DNA from: Ruminococcus sp.
GTDB lineage: Bacteria; Bacillota; Clostridia; Oscillospirales; Ruminococcaceae
DNA length: 64,000 nucleotides
Reading direction: 5' to 3'
NCBI GenBank assembly: GCA_017961625.1
Contig: JAGCWY010000131.1
Location: 1 to 64,000 of the forward strand
A model generated the notes under the pieces. The model ran no database searches and was not told the origin of the DNA. It was given only the letters and a program-made list of their open reading frames with translations. The translations under genes were made by a program, and so were the position numbers. Of this stretch, positions 60,403-64,000 are shown piece by piece; the first letter of the stretch is position 1, and each line of letters starts with the position of its first letter.

Positions 60403-60432
60403 TTGTAATCAGGACTATGGAAAGAGTATAAT
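60393..60432 (+). promoter_or_regulatory. Promoter and inverted repeat upstream of the VWA lipoprotein gene
   Basis: TTGTAA (60403-60408) and TATAAT (60427-60432) with an 18-base spacer. AGTCCTG (60393-60399) and CAGGACT (60410-60416) form an inverted repeat over the -35 region, a possible repressor site. Confidence 0.55.
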
Positions 60433-60513
60433 AAGAGTACAGAAACCAAAGGGTGCGGCAAATATACCGTACACGTTATCATGGTCCTTATGGACTATAA
60501 AGGAGGCTTTTTT

Positions 60514-62142
60514 ATGAGCACCGGTTTTAAAAGAAAGGCTGCATTTGCTTCTGCTTTCGTTTTAATGATGAGTTCGATGTGCAGCTGCGGCAGTGAGACA
60601 GGCATAAAGCAAAGCGAAGGTACAAAAAGGGATGACCACAGTAATAATAACACGATAGTTTCAGTACCGAAGACAGAAAGCAGCGACGAGGTATACGATT
60701 ACCCATGGAATGCGGGCGAGCCTAATGAGGTTTCTCCCAATGAGGGATATAAGTCTTATGAGGAGGCAGGCTTCAAGGATCCGAAAACAGAGCCCCTTTC
60801 CACCTTCTCCGTAGATGTGGACACAGCTTCGTATACGAATGTCCGCAGGATAATTGAGGACGGAGATCTTGTTCCTGCTGACGCAGTACGTGCTGAGGAG
60901 TTCATAAACTATTTCGATTACGACTACCCCGATCCCGAGGAGGGAAGGACCTTCGGCGACTACGTTGAGCTTGCCGACTGCCCGTGGAACCCTGCCGCAA
61001 AACTGATGATGATCGGTATACAGGGCAAAAGGATGGAGCAGAACGAGACTCCACCTTCTAATCTTGTATTTCTTATTGACTCTTCCGGCTCTATGGCTTC
61101 ATATAACAAGCTGCCCCTTGTTCAGTCTGCTTTCTCAATGCTCGCGGAGCAGCTGACGGTCAATGACAGGATTTCTATCGTTACTTATGCAGGCAGGACA
61201 GATACACTTATCTCAGGTGCCGACGGCACCGACAAGGACGATATCCTTGAGGCTCTTTATTCCATAACGGCTTCCGGCGGAACCAACGGCGAGGGCGGTA
61301 TTGAAAAGGCGTATAAGCTCGCTGAAAATAACTTCATCAAGGGCGGCAACAACCGTGTCATACTGGCTACGGACGGCGACCTGAATATCGGCAAATGCTC
61401 CGAGGATGAACTTGTGGAGCTTATTAAGTCAAAGCGCGATAATGGCATATATCTTTCAGTACTCGGCTTCGGAACAGGCAACTATAAGGACGACAAGCTG
61501 GAGGCTATTGCAGACAACGGAAACGGAAACTACAGCTATATAGACTCTATCGATGAGGCGTACAGGGTCCTCGTTGAGGAGATGCAGGGCACTCTATATA
61601 CTATCGCAAAGGACGTTAAGATACAGGTGGAGTTCAATCCCTCTCAGATAAAGAGCTATCGCCTTATCGGTTACGATAACAGGCTCATGAACGCTGAGGA
61701 TTTCTACGATGATTCAAAGGACGCAGGAGAGGTGGGAGCTGGTCACAGCGTTACAGCTCTCTATGAGGTGGAGCTGGCCGACAGCGGCGAAACATACCGG
61801 GGCGTTCCGCTTGAATTTGCCTCCGAGCATACTTCCGAGCCTGCCGAAAGCAGCGGCAGAAGTGAGCTCTGCAAGCTGTCAGTTGCCTATAATCAGGCAG
61901 ACAACGACGATGAAATCTACGAGGCACAGCTCTTCGGCATGGAAAAATACAACGCAGTTCCTTCCGATTCTATCATTCTTGCTTCAGCAGCGGCTGAATT
62001 CGCAATGCTGCTCAGAAATTCGGATATGAAGGGCAGTTCAAACTACGACTATGTTATAAACAGTGCTGAGGATGTAGGCGACAACGAAAAGGCTCTGGAG
62101 CTCGCTGAGCTTGCCAGAGCGGCTAAAAGGCTGTACCGCTGA
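60514..62142 (+). CDS. VWA-domain lipoprotein (YfbK-like)
   Basis: 542 residues. Signal peptide with cysteines at its end (SSMCSCGSE), probably a lipoprotein. A VWFA N-terminal-type region (TFSVDVDTASYTNVRR) precedes a von Willebrand factor A domain with MIDAS motif DSSGSM and a later ATDGDLNIG; the C-terminal about 150 residues fit the YfbK family end. It should bind a protein ligand through metal at the cell surface. AAAGGAGG at 60498-60505 fixes the start at 60514. Confidence 0.85.
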   Translation: MSTGFKRKAAFASAFVLMMSSMCSCGSETGIKQSEGTKRDDHSNNNTIVSVPKTESSDEVYDYPWNAGEPNEVSPNEGYKSYEEAGFKDPKTEPLSTFSVDVDTASYTNVRRIIEDGDLVPADAVRAEEFINYFDYDYPDPEEGRTFGDYVELADCPWNPAAKLMMIGIQGKRMEQNETPPSNLVFLIDSSGSMASYNKLPLVQSAFSMLAEQLTVNDRISIVTYAGRTDTLISGADGTDKDDILEALYSITASGGTNGEGGIEKAYKLAENNFIKGGNNRVILATDGDLNIGKCSEDELVELIKSKRDNGIYLSVLGFGTGNYKDDKLEAIADNGNGNYSYIDSIDEAYRVLVEEMQGTLYTIAKDVKIQVEFNPSQIKSYRLIGYDNRLMNAEDFYDDSKDAGEVGAGHSVTALYEVELADSGETYRGVPLEFASEHTSEPAESSGRSELCKLSVAYNQADNDDEIYEAQLFGMEKYNAVPSDSIILASAAAEFAMLLRNSDMKGSSNYDYVINSAEDVGDNEKALELAELARAAKRLYR

Positions 62143-62342
62143 TTATCCCACCCATATCAGCGTATAGATAAATGGTAGTTCAAAAGAAAGAAAATGTGTG
62201 ATATAGCGTGAAGCGCTCCCCATAGCTGCAGGAGCGCTTCAGCAGTTCTAAATATAGTTAAAATATAAAAATATATATTCGTGTATTGACAAGCAGTAAT
62301 ATAAGTGATATAATAATAAAGCTGAATAATTCAGCCATACAT
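62143..62342. other. Gap between VWA gene and tRNA
   Basis: GAAGCGCTCC near 62212 and GGAGCGCTTC near 62232 form a hairpin without a good T run, likely terminating the VWA gene. A TATAAT near 62308 with TTGACA near 62285 (17-base spacer) is a good promoter for the tRNA. Confidence 0.5.
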
Positions 62343-62418
62343 TGGGGTGTCGCCAAGTGGTAAGGCAGCGGACTCTGACTCCGTTATTTCGAGGGTTCAA
62401 ATCCTTCCACCCCAACCA
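62343..62418 (+). tRNA. tRNA-Gln (anticodon CTG)
   Basis: Cloverleaf: acceptor TGGGGTG (62343-62349) with CACCCCA (62408-62414), discriminator A and an encoded CCA to 62418. The anticodon loop CTCTGAC gives CTG; T-loop TTCAAAT. Reads glutamine CAG codons. Confidence 0.95.
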
Positions 62419-62425
62419 ATCAGCT

Positions 62426-62459
62426 AAAAAGGCGATGACATGAGTTTTCGCCTTTTTTA
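62426..62459 (+). terminator. Terminator of the tRNA gene
   Basis: AAAAAGGCGA (62426-62435) pairs with TCGCCTTTTT (62448-62457). Confidence 0.85.
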
Positions 62460-62865
62460 TTTCCAATTATATACTGATTTGACAGCTGCTGTTTGTTTTC
62501 GAATAGAAGTCTACGAACAGCCTATGTAATGTCCATCTATTCGCTTGCTACACCTTTCATGGCTCGTGATACCTTATACGTTGCTACTTGTAGCAACGAT
62601 TAAGGGTTACTGCCTTGTCTTGACAAACACAAGAGTTAATTTAGTTCTACTAAACAGGCTCACATCTTGGCACATTATATAAAGTGCGCTGAGTATATCA
62701 TGGCGCTTGCTAATAATGATATACTCCATCGCTTCAAATCTGTCTATTAAATTTTCAAGTTACTTTAATTCATGTACATATAAAAACAAACCTTTCAGTG
62801 GATGCGACGAAACAATCACTGAAAGGCTTGACAACACTATAGGAATGTCAATAGGTTTATATAAA
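62460..62865. other. Repeat-rich non-coding stretch at the edge of the accessory segment
   Basis: It holds a 20-base near-perfect palindrome CGTTGCTAC-TT-GTAGCAACG (62579-62598), an inverted repeat GAGTATATCA/TGATATACTC (62694-62729) and CCTTTCAGTG/CACTGAAAGG (about 62792-62827). A minus-strand frame of about 40 codons ending near 62626 lacks a ribosome site. No gene is claimed. Confidence 0.45.
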
Positions 62866-62903
62866 AAATTTATCTCCCGATTTTCTGCGGAAAGTCGGGA
62901 GAT
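62866..62903 (-). terminator. Terminator of the XRE regulator gene
   Basis: ATCTCCCGA (62872-62880) pairs with TCGGGAGAT (62895-62903) with inner TTTC/GAAA pairs; on the minus strand a T run follows. Same arms as the hairpin at 30658-30679. Confidence 0.8.
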
Positions 62904-62911
62904 TTTCATTT

Positions 62912-63109
62912 TTATTCCAGAAGACTTGATAATTTTATACCAAGAACTTTGCATATTTTTTCATAGGTTTCAAGGTTTGTTGATACCCTATTAGACTCTA
63001 AGTTATATACTGTATTATGGCTTAATCCGGCTTTATCAGCTAACTGTTTCTGTGACAAGCCTAATTTCATCCGTTTCTCTTTTATGATTTCATGTGCATC
63101 CGCTTTCAT
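62912..63109 (-). CDS. XRE-family DNA-binding regulator, possible restriction controller
   Basis: 65 residues, nearly all helix-turn-helix: GLSQKQLADKAGLSHNTVYN is the XRE pattern. Immediately downstream (18 bases) of a type III restriction gene on the same strand, it fits a controller protein of a restriction-modification operon. AAGGAGTG lies before the ATG. Confidence 0.85.
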   Translation of the reverse strand: MKADAHEIIKEKRMKLGLSQKQLADKAGLSHNTVYNLESNRVSTNLETYEKICKVLGIKLSSLLE

Positions 63110-63127
63110 TTTATCACTCCTTTGGAA

Positions 63128-64000
63128 TTACTCAGTGACAATATCAAGGAGTTCTTTATAATTATCAACGACTTTATATACAACTTCATTGTCACTTAAG
63201 GCCTCAAAATGCTTTTCTGCACATTTAATTTTATATCTTTCTAAAGGCGAAATATGCCCCAATTGCAAAGAATCAAGCGAACCTTTAGTTTCAGCTACAA
63301 AATAAATATGCTTTACTGTTCCTTCATAAAATGCGATAGACCAATCAGGATTGTATTTTCCAACTGGAGTAGATATATAAAATCCGCTTGGCAACTTGAC
63401 ATATACAGCAACGGACTTATTTGTATCTAGTTTTGTTGCAAAATCGCATTCATTTTTCGAATCATAAACTATATGATTATACAAATGCTTATTGGCTTTC
63501 ATAGCATTTATATTTAATTTACCCTTGATAGTTGGTTCTGTAAATATTTCTGTACCATAACGTTCATCAAGAATATTATATGTTATATGCTCTATAATTG
63601 CTGTGGCTTTTTGTTCGTTTATAAGCTGAGCTGATTTAAGAATAAATTCTTCTGGATTATATTTATACTGCTCAAACACCCCGGATTCTATACCAGTCAA
63701 AATACAAACAATATCTTTCCTTGTAAGTCCTGTTTCAATTATAGTTTTAGCTATGTTGTTAAGTTCGGAAGCTGATAATTCACAGGCTTTTTCGTAAAAG
63801 AAATTAAAATTCTTAAAGAAATTCGTATATCGGTTGTTCTTTTTCTTATGTTTTATCTTATGAACATTTGATTCTGCTTCCGAGTATTCAACTGAGCTTA
63901 ATATTGTTTGCAATTCTGATTTATACATTTCATTTATAGATTTGTTATCCAAAATATAAAACGAATTACAGATTTTTCTGTCGGTTTCAAGTTTAGGTTT
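63128..64000 (-). CDS. Type III restriction subunit (Res), C-terminal part, cut by window edge
   Basis: The frame is open from the right edge of the window to the stop at 63128, about 290 residues, so the apparent start near 63952 (a TTG) is not real. The C-terminal nuclease pattern is present: CDFATKL, TPVGKYNPDWSIAF and YFVAETKG, that is the PD-(D/E)xK set of Res subunits. The helicase part and the modification gene should lie beyond the window. The region is clearly more AT-rich than the chromosome to its left. Confidence 0.82.
   Translation of the reverse strand, partial: KPKLETDRKICNSFYILDNKSINEMYKSELQTILSSVEYSEAESNVHKIKHKKKNNRYTNFFKNFNFFYEKACELSASELNNIAKTIIETGLTRKDIVCILTGIESGVFEQYKYNPEEFILKSAQLINEQKATAIIEHITYNILDERYGTEIFTEPTIKGKLNINAMKANKHLYNHIVYDSKNECDFATKLDTNKSVAVYVKLPSGFYISTPVGKYNPDWSIAFYEGTVKHIYFVAETKGSLDSLQLGHISPLERYKIKCAEKHFEALSDNEVVYKVVDNYKELLDIVTE

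Noticed and set aside
62707..62994. 95-residue plus-strand frame
   Set aside because: It runs through the hairpins and antisense to the XRE gene; no ribosome site.

Overview
The window reads as a chromosomal segment of a cellulosome-producing Ruminococcus (Oscillospiraceae, Clostridia). Grounds: moderate GC with AT-rich intergenic regions, sigma-A promoters and strong AGGAGG ribosome sites, seven secreted proteins carrying dockerin modules (one a GH5 cellulase), a SCIFF peptide with its radical-SAM maturase, and two regulators joining a LacI-type sensor to an AraC DNA-binding domain. The species is not determined from this sequence.

Layout. 1-0.6 kb: 3' end of an ISLre2-type transposase. 0.7-4.7 kb: sensor/AraC regulator and GH5-dockerin cellulase. 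4.7-7.6 kb: alpha/beta hydrolase plus XRE/AbrB regulator between two copies of a short direct repeat, a broken small membrane-protein gene, and rearranged group II intron debris. 7.8-10.7 kb: diguanylate cyclase and EAL phosphodiesterase pair. 10.8-15.1 kb: redox block (SDR, ferredoxin, NapH-like membrane Fe-S protein, thioredoxin, Crp/Fnr regulator, CoA-disulfide-reductase/rhodanese fusion); two near-identical TGTGAC-N3-GTCACA operators sit at the same distance from two -10 boxes, suggesting a small Crp-controlled regulon. 15.1-19.6 kb: minus-strand run (DUF5131-DUF4186 fusion, rhodanese lipoprotein, esterase, GNAT, unknowns, iron-sulfur flavoprotein). 20-29.6 kb: PH-domain protein, then four dockerin proteins, two of them M6 metalloproteases and two with BspA-type leucine-rich repeats. 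29.6-34 kb: structured RNA ahead of a 23-residue hydrophobic peptide, a second short terminated transcript, an O-antigen-ligase-like membrane protein, HAD phosphatase and glycerol-1-phosphate dehydrogenase. 34-44.6 kb: dockerin protein with an internal duplication, ECF sigma factor with a Thr-rich membrane partner, orphan oligopeptide-binding lipoprotein, VanY-like protein, AraC regulator, SCIFF maturase and peptide, and a dockerin-SGNH hydrolase. 44.6-51.5 kb: ABC-F protein, an independently promoted and terminated small RNA candidate, a second sensor/AraC regulator, Zn-ribbon protein, SIMPL protein, cation-diffusion transporter. 51.5-60.1 kb: eight-gene minus-strand run from a PcrA-type helicase through pyruvate kinase to folylpolyglutamate synthase. 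60.5-64 kb: VWA lipoprotein, tRNA-Gln, then an AT-rich accessory segment with an XRE regulator and the C-terminal part of a type III restriction subunit that runs off the window.

The dockerin proteins would be exported and assembled on cellulosome scaffoldins, none of which lie here. Their dockerins fall into three sequence styles by the residues after the first calcium loop, hinting at more than one cohesin partner. The c-di-GMP pair, the ECF sigma/Thr-rich protein and the two sensor/AraC proteins are plausible surface or carbohydrate-response controls. The items I consider least explained are the RNA elements near 30.1, 30.6 and 46.9 kb and the Crp-type operator pair at 11.55 and 12.38 kb.
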